Source: Desemzia sp045528445 (GTDB lineage Bacteria > Bacillota > Bacilli > Lactobacillales > Carnobacteriaceae). From it: DNA of 64,000 bases. The position numbers and the translations under genes are program-made. The stretch is from positions 1 to 64,000 of the forward strand of contig NZ_JBGQQU010000016.1 of NCBI RefSeq assembly GCF_045528445.1, in the 5' to 3' direction. The notes beneath the pieces are model-generated. The model saw nothing but the letters and a program-made list of their open reading frames with translations. It was not told where the DNA came from and made no database searches. Shown here in pieces: positions 8,397 to 17,010 of this stretch. Numbering within the stretch: the stretch's first letter is position 1; each line of letters starts with the position of its first letter.

Positions 8397-9695
8397 TTAA
8401 TCACCCAGTCCTAAACGTTCAAATACCTTGTCGACATTTTTTAAATGGTAATGATAGTCAAAAGCATCATCCAGTTCTTCTTTAGACAAAACTTCTGTGA
8501 TACGCTCATCTTGCTCCAACAAAGGTCTGAACTGAGTTTGTTCATCCCATGCAATAGCGGTTTTCGGCTGCACTAGATCATAGGCTGCTTCACGGCTCAT
8601 CCCTTTATCAATCAACTTCAACAATACGCGTTGGCTGTAAATCAGGCCAAATGTAGCCTCCATATTCCGCAACATATTTTCCGGAAGAACGGTGAGTTTT
8701 TTCACAATATTTCCAAAACGATTCAACATATAATTCAATAGAATCGTAGAATCTGGGATAATGATACGCTCTGCTGAAGAATGTGAAATATCTCTTTCAT
8801 GCCATAAGCTGACATTTTCATAAGCTGTGATCATATGACCTCTAATTACACGCGCTAATCCAGTCACATTTTCAGAGCCAATAGGGTTTCGTTTATGAGG
8901 CATTGCAGAGGACCCTTTTTGTCCTTTTGCAAAAAATTCTTCCACTTCACGTGTTTCTGACTTTTGCAATCCGCGAATTTCCGTTGCAAATCGTTCAATA
9001 CTGGTTGCGATCAAAGAAATAGAAGCGACGTATTCTGCGTGCAAATCACGAGGCAAGACCTGCGTAGAAATTTCTTGAGCGCGAATGCCTAGATGTGTGC
9101 AGACATATTCTTCTACTTCCAACGGCGTATTCGCAAATGTTCCCACTGCACCACTGATTTTTCCAGCTTCAACACCTTTAGCAGCATGTTCAAAACGCTC
9201 AATATGACGTTTCATTTCAGAATACCAAGTTCCTAGTTTCAAACCAAATGTAGTAGGCTCCGCATGTACACCGTGCGTTCTTCCCATCATAACAGTGTAC
9301 TTATGTTCTTTGGCTTTTTCTCCAACAATAACTAAAAAGTTTTGCAAATCTTGGCGTAAAATATCATTTGCTTGTTTGAGTAAATACCCATACGCCGTAT
9401 CCACCACATCAGTGCTTGTCAATCCGTAATGAACCCATTTGCGTTCTTCACCTAAAGTTTCAGAAACAGCTCGTGTAAATGCCACCACATCATGACGTGT
9501 CTCCAGTTCAATCTCAAGAATACGTTCCACATCAAAAGAGGCATTTTTTCGTATTTGTTCTGCATCCTCTTTTGGAATTTCTCCTAATTCCGCCCATGCT
9601 TCATCTGCCAAAATCTCAACTTCCAGCCAAGCTTTGTAACGATTCTCATCAGTCCAAATAGCTCCCATTTCAGGTCTCGTATAACGTTCAATCAT
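8397..9695 (-). CDS. purB: Adenylosuccinate lyase PurB
   Basis: Catalyses two beta-eliminations in purine synthesis: SAICAR to AICAR and adenylosuccinate to AMP. The 432-residue length is standard. The fumarase/aspartase superfamily signature is plain, with the flexible serine loop reading SSAMPHKRNP, plus TSTDVVDTA and MGRTHG that carry active-site residues. ATG start with ribosome site TGAGGAG about 8 nt upstream. It follows the PurK-like gene but is separated from it by the strong terminator at 9831-9859, so it probably has its own promoter. Confidence 0.97.
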   Translation of the reverse strand: MIERYTRPEMGAIWTDENRYKAWLEVEILADEAWAELGEIPKEDAEQIRKNASFDVERILEIELETRHDVVAFTRAVSETLGEERKWVHYGLTSTDVVDTAYGYLLKQANDILRQDLQNFLVIVGEKAKEHKYTVMMGRTHGVHAEPTTFGLKLGTWYSEMKRHIERFEHAAKGVEAGKISGAVGTFANTPLEVEEYVCTHLGIRAQEISTQVLPRDLHAEYVASISLIATSIERFATEIRGLQKSETREVEEFFAKGQKGSSAMPHKRNPIGSENVTGLARVIRGHMITAYENVSLWHERDISHSSAERIIIPDSTILLNYMLNRFGNIVKKLTVLPENMLRNMEATFGLIYSQRVLLKLIDKGMSREAAYDLVQPKTAIAWDEQTQFRPLLEQDERITEVLSKEELDDAFDYHYHLKNVDKVFERLGLGD

Positions 9696-9773
9696 TTTGT
9701 AATCTCCTCAATTCTGAGTTTTGCCTCATTCATCTATCAAATGAATTTTCAATCCATTTTTTCTGACAGTATT

Positions 9774-9802
9774 AGTTTAGCAGTATGGACATCATCTGTC
9801 AT
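9774..9802 (-). promoter_or_regulatory. Possible promoter of purB
   Basis: The minus strand has ATGACA, a 17-nt spacer and TAAACT between the PurK-like gene's terminator and purB. This is close to the sigma-A consensus. No PurR box was recognised. Confidence 0.4.
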
Positions 9803-9830
9803 GAATTATCTAACTTTTTTATAAAAAAAA

Positions 9831-9859
9831 AGACCAGTGCAGATTACCTGCATTGGTCT
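9831..9859 (-). terminator. Terminator after the PurK-like gene
   Basis: AGACCAGTGCAG and CTGCATTGGTCT pair over 12 bp with a 5-nt loop. On the minus strand the stem is followed by a long run of T. Confidence 0.88.
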
Positions 9860-9873
9860 ATCCATTAATCCTT

Positions 9874-10995
9874 TTAAAGCAGAATTCCCGTATCCCTTAG
9901 CAAATTAAGCGCAGACTCAATATCCTCCGTTAAAACAGTGATGTGTCCAATAGCTTGATGCTCAGTAGATTCTTTGACACCATAATAATAAAAGTGCCAA
10001 TTGGGTTTAAGTTGAAGCTGATTTTCTACCTCTGTTTGATTCTCATTCAATGTTTTTACAGTGATTGCTCGAGAAAGCAACTTTATCTCTGGCAAAGGCC
10101 ATCCGCAAATCGCACGGATATGACTGTCAAAAAGAGAAGTAGAGCAAGCATCTAATGTACTCAAGCCACTGTCATGAATAGTTGGAGTAATATCATCCAC
10201 ATAGAGAGCCCCACTTGACGTTAATAGCAGTTCAACAGTAAGTGTACCGACTAAATTGCTTCTTTCAGCGATCAACTGTCCAATCCGTTTCACTTCTTCA
10301 TCTACTTCTTCAGTGATATGAGCAGGAAAAATAGTTTCATACAGTAAGTCGTTACGGTACAAGTTCTCAGAAACGGGAAAAATACGCATTTCTCCTTTAG
10401 CGTTTTTGACCACAGACACCGACAATTGTCTTTCAAATGGAATTAACGCTTCTAAAATGCACGTTCCATGAACAAGCAATGATTTACTGCGCTCAAAATC
10501 TTCTTCGCTATACAAAATCACTTTTTGTTTCTTGCTTTTATCTCGATGCAGGGTCTTTAACGCACAAGGAAATCCTAGTTCTCTGCTCGCTGATTCTATA
10601 TCTTCAGCTGATACAATCGTCGCATACGGTGCAATATTAAAATTGGCTGCTTCTAAATAAGCTTTTTCCAATATTCTATCTTGAGCAATATCCAATAACT
10701 CTGTTCCTTGAGGAAAAGCTACTGTTCTAGAAACTCTTCGTGCTGATTCAGGAAATACATGCTCAGCCTCCATCGTTACCACGTCACACTTAAACGCCAT
10801 CTCGGTTAGAAGATTAGGATCATTGATATCTCCGACCAATTGCCAATCAGCTGCTTGTGCTGCTGAACATTCAGGCATCGGATCAAGAATGCCTACTCGA
10901 TAGCCCATTTTTTTTGCAGCTAACGCCAGCATTCTCCCTAAAACTCCTCCACCAATGATTCCTATTGTTTTATCAGGAGTTATCACATTTGCCAC
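9874..10995 (-). CDS. PurK-like ATP-grasp protein with degenerate active site
   Basis: A 373-residue homologue of N5-carboxyaminoimidazole ribonucleotide synthase. The fold is clear: Rossmann start IGIIGGGVLGRML, then IAQDRILEKAYL, then the C-terminal DACSTSLFDSHIRAICGWPL. Motifs that normally contact ATP and metal are changed. The glycine loop usually written GGYDGKGQ reads HRDKSKKQK at 150-158, YEFEN reads MEAEH at 75-79, and EIAPRPHNSGH reads DITPTIHDSGL at 268-278. No purE lies in the window. The protein may be inactive or have another role. It starts 23 nt after the UPF0316 gene, probably one transcript. Confidence 0.8.
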   Translation of the reverse strand: MANVITPDKTIGIIGGGVLGRMLALAAKKMGYRVGILDPMPECSAAQAADWQLVGDINDPNLLTEMAFKCDVVTMEAEHVFPESARRVSRTVAFPQGTELLDIAQDRILEKAYLEAANFNIAPYATIVSAEDIESASRELGFPCALKTLHRDKSKKQKVILYSEEDFERSKSLLVHGTCILEALIPFERQLSVSVVKNAKGEMRIFPVSENLYRNDLLYETIFPAHITEEVDEEVKRIGQLIAERSNLVGTLTVELLLTSSGALYVDDITPTIHDSGLSTLDACSTSLFDSHIRAICGWPLPEIKLLSRAITVKTLNENQTEVENQLQLKPNWHFYYYGVKESTEHQAIGHITVLTEDIESALNLLRDTGILL

Positions 10996-11018
10996 GATTC
11001 ATCCCTACCTTCTTAATC

Positions 11019-11576
11019 TTACTCTTTTTGTTCCATTTTGATTTCTTTTCTTCTTTTCTTCACGCGTTTTGTCCAAAATCCACCGCTGATGTATTTCGGT
11101 TCATAAGAAATAACAAATGCTTTAGGAGCCAATTCTTCAATTTGCTGATACAATTTCCGTTCCGTCTTCCGAAGTGTAAGAATTTCTAACACCATCCGGT
11201 CGCCTTCTTTGCCCAATGCAAAACTGGTTGTTACTCCATATCCGAGTTCGCGCAACTTACTAGGTATATCGTTCTCAATCGAAGGAATAATAGCTGTTAC
11301 CATGATGTAACCCAATGCTAAGTATTCTTCGATTTTCATTCCTGCAAGAATACCGACACCATATCCTAAAGCATATACAAATATGTTCACGAAATTGTCT
11401 AAACGATCCAATACGAGTCCTAAACCAACGATGTAGATAGTCACTTCCAGCATAGACAGCAAAGGTGCAGCTAATCGATAACCTTTCATCGTCAGCATCA
11501 TTCGAATTGTCATCAACGTTACATAACTGACATTGATCACAAAAATCACCAGTAATAATCCTAAATCTATTTCCAT
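11019..11576 (-). CDS. UPF0316 (DUF2179/YebE-type) membrane protein
   Basis: A 185-residue protein with three N-terminal transmembrane segments (about 5-25, 35-57, 62-82). A soluble domain follows, with the DUF2179-type pattern LRELGYGVTTSFALGKEGDR and a Lys/Arg-rich tail. The family is widespread in Firmicutes and has no proven function. ATG start with AGAGGAG about 12 nt upstream. Followed closely by the PurK-like gene. Confidence 0.85.
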   Translation of the reverse strand: MEIDLGLLLVIFVINVSYVTLMTIRMMLTMKGYRLAAPLLSMLEVTIYIVGLGLVLDRLDNFVNIFVYALGYGVGILAGMKIEEYLALGYIMVTAIIPSIENDIPSKLRELGYGVTTSFALGKEGDRMVLEILTLRKTERKLYQQIEELAPKAFVISYEPKYISGGFWTKRVKKRRKEIKMEQKE

Positions 11577-11698
11577 TTAATAGTGTACTCTCCTCTTCTG
11601 AAAATCTCCTACTGCAAGTTAACTCATACAGTTTCCTATAATGATAACATTAGGCTATATCGCTTCATAAATCAAACGCAAAGTATTCTGTCACACGA

Positions 11699-12271
11699 TT
11701 AATCAGCAAACCTGACTTCACCATTTGTCAGCGATTGGATTCTGGCTAAGGAATAAATTTCCATTCCTTTTTCTTCCAGTAACGCACGGCCGGTTTGAAA
11801 GGATTTTTCAATAACGATTCCGATACCTGCAACTGATACGTCCAATTGTTGACAAATTTCCATTAAACCCAATGCAGCTTGTCCATTGGCTAAAAAATCA
11901 TCGATGATCAAAACAGTATCTTGCTCACTTAAAAATGTTTTTGAAATCGAAATGCTGTAATTTGTTTGCTTTGTAAATGAATAGACGTCAGCTATCGCCA
12001 ATTCATCAGTCATTGTGATTCCTACATTCTTTTTCGCTACGATTACTGGGACATTTAAAGAGATACCCGCAAAAACAGCTGGAGCAATTCCAGAAGCTTC
12101 AATTGTAATGATTTTTGTGATGCCTTTGTGTTTAAAGTAATTGCCAAACTCTTCGCCAATGGCTTTCATTAGTTGAGGATCGATTTGATGGTTGATAAAA
12201 CTATCTACTTTCAAAACCCCTTCACTTAATACACGACCATCTTGAACTATTTTTTCCTCAAGTAATTTCAT
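11699..12271 (-). CDS. xpt: Xanthine phosphoribosyltransferase
   Basis: Salvages xanthine to XMP using PRPP. The 190-residue length fits Bacillus/Enterococcus Xpt. The PRPP-binding loop is visible as VLIIDDFLANGQA at about 120-132, and the N-terminal MKLLEEKI and EASGIAPA segments are typical. ATG start with ribosome site TAGGGGGA about 8 nt upstream. No pbuX permease follows. The 300-nt leader has strong secondary structure but I could not find the guanine riboswitch that often controls xpt. Confidence 0.95.
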   Translation of the reverse strand: MKLLEEKIVQDGRVLSEGVLKVDSFINHQIDPQLMKAIGEEFGNYFKHKGITKIITIEASGIAPAVFAGISLNVPVIVAKKNVGITMTDELAIADVYSFTKQTNYSISISKTFLSEQDTVLIIDDFLANGQAALGLMEICQQLDVSVAGIGIVIEKSFQTGRALLEEKGMEIYSLARIQSLTNGEVRFAD

Positions 12272-12301
12272 TTTTCTATTTTCCCCCTACAATTTTTTAG
12301 A

Positions 12302-12321
12302 GCTCTTCATCTTCTAACGTT
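12302..12321 (-). repeat. 20-nt dispersed repeat shared with 43967-43986
   Basis: Reads AACGTTAGAAGATGAAGAGC on the minus strand, about 30 nt upstream of the xpt start codon. The same 20 nt occur on the plus strand about 100 nt upstream of the membrane-protein gene at 44083, in both cases in the sense direction. Confidence 0.7.
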
Positions 12322-12543
12322 AAAAGAAATGATTTTTTACTTACCAACGTCAAATAGTGCAGAATCCTTTTTAGAGCGTGGAGCAAGGCGTTTAGACTCT
12401 CGTAGAGTTCTCTTTTTCCAATTGAAATCATAGAGAGTCTATCTTGCGCAACACGTTTAAGACAAGTCCGTGAAGCAAGAATTGGATACCAGATACCAAA
12501 ATCGCTTCAAAGTCTAAATTTGTATACAAATAGTAATAGAATA

Positions 12544-12573
12544 AAAGGTTAAACCAGTGGCTGGTTTAACCCT
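12544..12573 (-). terminator. Terminator of the CNNM-type gene
   Basis: GGTTAAACCAG and CTGGTTTAACC pair over 11 bp around TGG, just after the stop codon at 12582. The minus strand continues with TTTTATTCTATT. Confidence 0.85.
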
Positions 12574-12581
12574 TTATGCGT

Positions 12582-13934
12582 TTATTCTTCTTCGTCTTGC
12601 GAAGGCTCATCAATTTCTTTTTTTTCATCTATAATTTCAACGATTATATTACTGATACGTGAAGATTCTATTTCATTTGCTTTAAGTAAGAAGTTCCCAT
12701 ACTCTACAAATGCGTCATCTCCATCTCGTGGTATGTTTCCATATTCAATAATAAAGAAACCGGCAATAGTATCCACATCAGAAGACTCGATATTGGTGTC
12801 AAAAAACTCATTGAATTTTGACAATTGAGTAGATCCATCTACTAAGTAGCGGTTATCATTGATTTTTTCGATCAAGGCATAGACCTCGTCATACTCATCG
12901 TCAATATCTCCCACAATTTCTTCTACAACATCTTCTAATGTAACGATACCAACTACTCCACCATATTCATCGTTCAATATAGCCATTTGATTTCGTGTTC
13001 TTCTTAGTTCATAAATCAAATCATCGATATAGATGGTTTCTGGAACAAATAAAGGTTCATTTAATACATCTTTTAAATCAATTTCATCAATATTACGGTT
13101 TCGGCTTTCTCTTAACAAGTTTTTGACATGAATGATCCCGATAATATTGTCTTTATCTTCAAAATAAACAGGAATACGTGAATAAGGTATATCTAAAAGT
13201 TTAGGGATGTTTTCCTCGTTCCCATCATCATAATCAATCATAAAAGTGTCTGTTCTAGGAACCATGACTTCTTTAGCCATTTTGGTATCTAGAGATAACA
13301 CACCTTTCAACATTGAAAATTCAGCTATATCAATCGCTTCGTCTTTTTGACTTTGATCCAAATAAGAACGGAATTCGTCACGCGTCATCTTCTCTTCTTC
13401 TTCAGAAAATTCGATTGGTGTAATTTTCTTCAGCAGGTTTGTTGATAAAGATAAAAGTTTTACAAAAGGCATCATAAACTTTTGTACCCCTAATATAATA
13501 CCAGCAGTACCAAGAGCAACACTTTCTGAACGCTGTAACGCAACGGTCTTTGGGAACAGTTCTCCAAATACAAGCGTGATATACGAAATAATAATTGTCA
13601 CAATCACAACGGCAATGGTTTGAGCACCAGGAATATTTCCTAATAACGGTGTAAAACGATTAGCTAAAGAGGTAGCCGCAGAGGCACTGTTTAAGAAACC
13701 TGCTAACGTAATGGCTACTTGTATGGTAGATAAAAAGTTGTCTGAATTGGCTAACAATTTCAGCACATTCTTCGCTTTCTTATCTCCATCGATAGCTTTT
13801 TCGTTTATTTTCCCTTTGTCTAAAGAAACAAAGGCCATTTCTGCTGCTGCGAACAACGCATTGATTGCGGTTAATACTACAATTAAAATTATCTGGACAC
13901 TCAGTGACGAATCACTTCCCGAGTCTGGGGTCAT
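12582..13934 (-). CDS. HlyC/CorC (CNNM) family membrane protein with CBS domains
   Basis: A 450-residue protein of the family formerly called hemolysin III-like, with relatives implicated in Mg2+ or Co2+ handling. The DUF21/CNNM membrane domain occupies about 10-190 with four hydrophobic segments. Two CBS domains follow (about 215-335), including MVPRTD and the end motif GGVVGIVTLEDVVEEIVGDI, then a CorC_HlyC domain (about 345-430) and an acidic tail. ATG start with ribosome site AAAGGAGA 9 nt upstream. Monocistronic by its own terminator. Confidence 0.92.
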   Translation of the reverse strand: MTPDSGSDSSLSVQIILIVVLTAINALFAAAEMAFVSLDKGKINEKAIDGDKKAKNVLKLLANSDNFLSTIQVAITLAGFLNSASAATSLANRFTPLLGNIPGAQTIAVVIVTIIISYITLVFGELFPKTVALQRSESVALGTAGIILGVQKFMMPFVKLLSLSTNLLKKITPIEFSEEEEKMTRDEFRSYLDQSQKDEAIDIAEFSMLKGVLSLDTKMAKEVMVPRTDTFMIDYDDGNEENIPKLLDIPYSRIPVYFEDKDNIIGIIHVKNLLRESRNRNIDEIDLKDVLNEPLFVPETIYIDDLIYELRRTRNQMAILNDEYGGVVGIVTLEDVVEEIVGDIDDEYDEVYALIEKINDNRYLVDGSTQLSKFNEFFDTNIESSDVDTIAGFFIIEYGNIPRDGDDAFVEYGNFLLKANEIESSRISNIIVEIIDEKKEIDEPSQDEEE

Positions 13935-14069
13935 TTAACATCTTCTCCTTTAAATATATAGATACAAATTTTTATATCACTTAAAACATCATTAATGTAC
14001 CATTTTTTATAAATTATTTCAACATTTGATTCTCATCATTTTTTAATCAAACATTCGTCCGATTATAAT

Positions 14070-16115
14070 TTATTGCAGTAGTGTAGGCATTTCCTGCAAC
14101 AGAGGTTTCAAAATGGTAATCACTTCTCCACTCGTTCTTCCTTCAACTAAACCAATCATGACATAAGAGTTTTCATCTGCATCAAAAGCCATAATAAATC
14201 CATTGTCCTCGTTCTCTTCCAGACCCTGGAATTCAGCCGTTCCTGTTTTGGCACCAACAGTATATGGAAGATCAGCTAACTGATGTGCTGTCCCATTTTG
14301 ATTATCCACTACTTCCAATAAATAAGAACGAATCAATTCAGCAGATTCAGCCGTTACAACTTGCTTCGTTTCGTTTGTTTCCTGGTCACTGGTTAGCTTT
14401 GGATAAATCAAATTTCCACCGTTGACAAATGGGCTGTACGATACCACTTGCTGAACCGGACTCATCAACAATTCTCCTTGTCCATAGGCTGTATCCGCCA
14501 ATAAAAGTTCTGTATCTAGTGTACCTGAATTAGACAATTGAGCAGGTTCCATTGAAAATGGCAGATTTAAACTTTCGCCAAAAATGAATTTCGCCATTCC
14601 GTTTTCAACAGTTTCTTGTCCCATCTCCAAAGCTTCTTGAGCAAAGAAAATATTGTCTGAGTAAACTAGCGCATCTTTCAAAGTAACTTCAGGTACTACA
14701 GTCACACGGTGAACAGCGTAATTTCCCCAAGATGCATTGGCTTGCCAAGTATCTCCTTCTATCTCATGGACTTCTTCTGGAGTTGTGATCCCCGAATCTA
14801 GCCCTATCCCTGCTGTGATCATCTTAAATGTTGAACCGGGAGCAAATCGAGCTGCGTATCGCGCTAAGAAAGGAGAATTTTCATCATCCAGATAAGCTTG
14901 ATAAGCTTCATTTGTGATTCCGCGAGTCATTAAACCAGCGTCATAAGATGGTGTACTGGCAAGAGCCAATAAACTTCCGTCTTCAGGATTCATCACTACT
15001 ACAGATCCATTGACTCCTTCAAGTTCCTCATAGGCTTTTTGTTGAACATCAGCATCGATCGTTAATTGAACATCTTCTCCATTGGTAATTTCAGCTTCTT
15101 TTAAAACAGTCTTTGTTTCTCCTTGGACATCGTTCAAAACGATTTTTCCGCCTATCTTACCTCTCAACTGTGCATCAAATGCGGCTTCTAGTCCTGATTT
15201 TCCAATCATATCCCCAGCTGCTAAAGCAGGATTATTTTCCACATCTTCAGCCGATACTTCTCCTACATAACCAATCAAATGAGCTGCTGCTTCATTCAAA
15301 GGATACGTGCGCATAGATAATTCTTGATAGACAACGCCTGTAGCCTGAACAGAATCTTCCGTAGCCATTACTTTAAACGGCACAAATGAATCCCCAGTGA
15401 CCCAACTTTGTCCTAAAAGTTCTTCCAAGTGCTCCAATGGAACTTCAAAAGTTTCACTGATTTGAGTTAGATTTTCTGTCCTTGCTTCCCCTTCACCTAA
15501 AAGCGATGGATGCAATCCAGCTTGTAACCATGTGCCCGCTATAGCTAAAGGATCTCCATCCTTGTCCAAAATATTCCCACGTTCGCCTTTTGAAAATTGC
15601 GCATCGACCGTATCTCCTGGTTCCATACCTGGTACAATCAAGTTTGGATTCCAATCGACTGTAAAATCTCCTTCTTCATTCTTTGTCAAAGAAGCTGAGT
15701 AGACCAGTTCTTCTATAGCTCCTATTGGAGACGTCAAATTTAATTGATAAGAAAAATCATAAGTGTCATCCGTCTCATTTTCATCAAAGACAACATTTGT
15801 TGCCTCAACGTTACTGATCTGCATTTCATTAAATGTCGATTGGTATAATTCAGTCAGTTGTTCTCGGGTATAGCCCGCATCTACTAAAGTAGATTCCGTT
15901 GTACTATTGGCTAAAGCAGCAAAATCCTGTGCTTCTAAGTACCCGATAAATTCTTGTGATTTCTCTTCTGCAGCTGCTGTGTCTGAGCCTTTGCCATTGA
16001 AGTAAGACCATGCCATCCAACTGATCCCGCCGATCACAGCTGCTATAACGACTACAATAATTCCCCATAATGCCAAACTTAATTTCAACTTCTTTTTTGG
16101 TTTGTTTGCTGACAT
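14070..16115 (-). CDS. Class B penicillin-binding protein with MecA-type N-terminal domain
   Basis: A 681-residue membrane-anchored transpeptidase. One transmembrane helix (16-36) precedes an NTF2-like MecA_N domain (about 45-155), a dimerisation domain (165-330) and the transpeptidase domain (345-675). The catalytic motifs are intact: STFK at 428-431, SDN at 486-488 and KTGT at 623-626. This is the architecture of enterococcal PBP5, Bacillus PBP3 and staphylococcal PBP2a, proteins with low beta-lactam affinity. Low affinity here is an inference from architecture. It lies upstream of no other cell-wall gene in its own operon, but GH73 and VanY genes follow in the same direction just upstream on the chromosome. 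Confidence 0.93.
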   Translation of the reverse strand: MSANKPKKKLKLSLALWGIIVVVIAAVIGGISWMAWSYFNGKGSDTAAAEEKSQEFIGYLEAQDFAALANSTTESTLVDAGYTREQLTELYQSTFNEMQISNVEATNVVFDENETDDTYDFSYQLNLTSPIGAIEELVYSASLTKNEEGDFTVDWNPNLIVPGMEPGDTVDAQFSKGERGNILDKDGDPLAIAGTWLQAGLHPSLLGEGEARTENLTQISETFEVPLEHLEELLGQSWVTGDSFVPFKVMATEDSVQATGVVYQELSMRTYPLNEAAAHLIGYVGEVSAEDVENNPALAAGDMIGKSGLEAAFDAQLRGKIGGKIVLNDVQGETKTVLKEAEITNGEDVQLTIDADVQQKAYEELEGVNGSVVVMNPEDGSLLALASTPSYDAGLMTRGITNEAYQAYLDDENSPFLARYAARFAPGSTFKMITAGIGLDSGITTPEEVHEIEGDTWQANASWGNYAVHRVTVVPEVTLKDALVYSDNIFFAQEALEMGQETVENGMAKFIFGESLNLPFSMEPAQLSNSGTLDTELLLADTAYGQGELLMSPVQQVVSYSPFVNGGNLIYPKLTSDQETNETKQVVTAESAELIRSYLLEVVDNQNGTAHQLADLPYTVGAKTGTAEFQGLEENEDNGFIMAFDADENSYVMIGLVEGRTSGEVITILKPLLQEMPTLLQ

Positions 16116-16341
16116 AGATCTCTAATCTCCTTTAGTCTATTTCCTCATTTCTTCACATCTTTAAATTAAGTTGGTTCTTTTAGATCTTCAAACAAGACAG
16201 TATAATGACTTCCGCAACCTAGATCAATTTAACTGAAAGGCCAAGTCAATTGGCAAAAAAAGATACATGACCATTGGCGTAAAGCGCCGTTAATCATTCT
16301 CCCTTTTTGCATCATTGCTGTCGAGACCTTTTAGCTTCCTG

Positions 16342-16971
16342 TCAATCATCGTATTGATGGAGTTGGTATTGTTCGATCAGATCGATAAGTTTTTGGGCAT
16401 ACGTCGGATCGGTTGCGTATCCATTATCCTGCAAGGCTTGTGCTGCTTCTTTATAATTATCAGCTGCCAGGACGGTCGTATATTGTTCCGCATTCCAATC
16501 TGTTCCATTTACGAACAATAAGGCATGATCATCCATCGATTGCTGCCAGCTTTCATATTTTCTAAACGGCGCTTTTATTTCGATCCATTCACCATCAACA
16601 AATTCTTTCGTCTGCATCATTTCTGTATTATCTGGATCACTGCCTTTTATCCCATAAAGATTTTTACTTTCGGTTGCTAATTCACTGGTGCCCCAGTCCG
16701 ATTCTAGAATAGCTTGTCCTATACTGATACTAGGCAGCAGTTTATATTCTTTTTGCAGCGTTTTAGCATGACCGGATATTTGAACAATAAATTCTTCTTT
16801 TTCTCGGCTCGAATTCAGCGGCTCAATGACGGACTTGCCTAAAACAGCTAACGCGCCGAAAAAAACAAAAAATAATAGAAACAGCGCAATTAAAATGCGA
16901 CTAGGGAAAAAACGTCTTTGTCTGCTCTTCTTTTTTCGGTATGCAGTTTGTTTCTTTTTTTGTTGCACCAA
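16342..16971 (-). CDS. Membrane-anchored GH73 glucosaminidase
   Basis: A 209-residue peptidoglycan hydrolase cleaving N-acetylglucosaminyl bonds. The basic N-terminus (Lys/Arg-rich, 1-24) and one transmembrane helix (25-46) anchor it. The GH73 domain starts near 65 and carries the catalytic-type Glu in AILESDWGTSELA (E90) and NLYGIKG. It has no cell-wall binding repeats, unlike AtlA-type autolysins, so it probably acts close to the membrane. It lies about 40 nt after the VanY-type gene, suggesting joint transcription. Confidence 0.9.
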   Translation of the reverse strand: MVQQKKKQTAYRKKKSRQRRFFPSRILIALFLLFFVFFGALAVLGKSVIEPLNSSREKEEFIVQISGHAKTLQKEYKLLPSISIGQAILESDWGTSELATESKNLYGIKGSDPDNTEMMQTKEFVDGEWIEIKAPFRKYESWQQSMDDHALLFVNGTDWNAEQYTTVLAADNYKEAAQALQDNGYATDPTYAQKLIDLIEQYQLHQYDD

Positions 16972-17010
16972 CGCAGTTTCTCCTTCCTGATTACTTGTAC
17001 CCTCAAATAA

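Larger units (their letters stand above)
12272..12581 (-). other. Structured leader region of xpt
   Basis: Gene-free. It holds an imperfect inverted repeat of about 30-40 nt arms (about 12370-12466; core TAGACTCTC 12393-12401 with GAGAGTCTA 12433-12441, then GCAAG with CTTGC and CGTG with CACG further out). On the xpt side, 12302-12321 reads AACGTTAGAAGATGAAGAGC on the minus strand, identical to 43967-43986. The left part of the inverted repeat also resembles DNA near 43890-43915. Confidence 0.55.

Noticed and set aside
12272..12581. Guanine riboswitch upstream of xpt
   Set aside because: I searched the minus strand by eye for the conserved purine riboswitch core and did not find it; structure here follows a different inverted repeat.
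14025..14051. TTTGATT/AATCAAA hairpin as terminator of the PBP gene
   Set aside because: Short AT-only stem with weak T run; not convincing enough to list.
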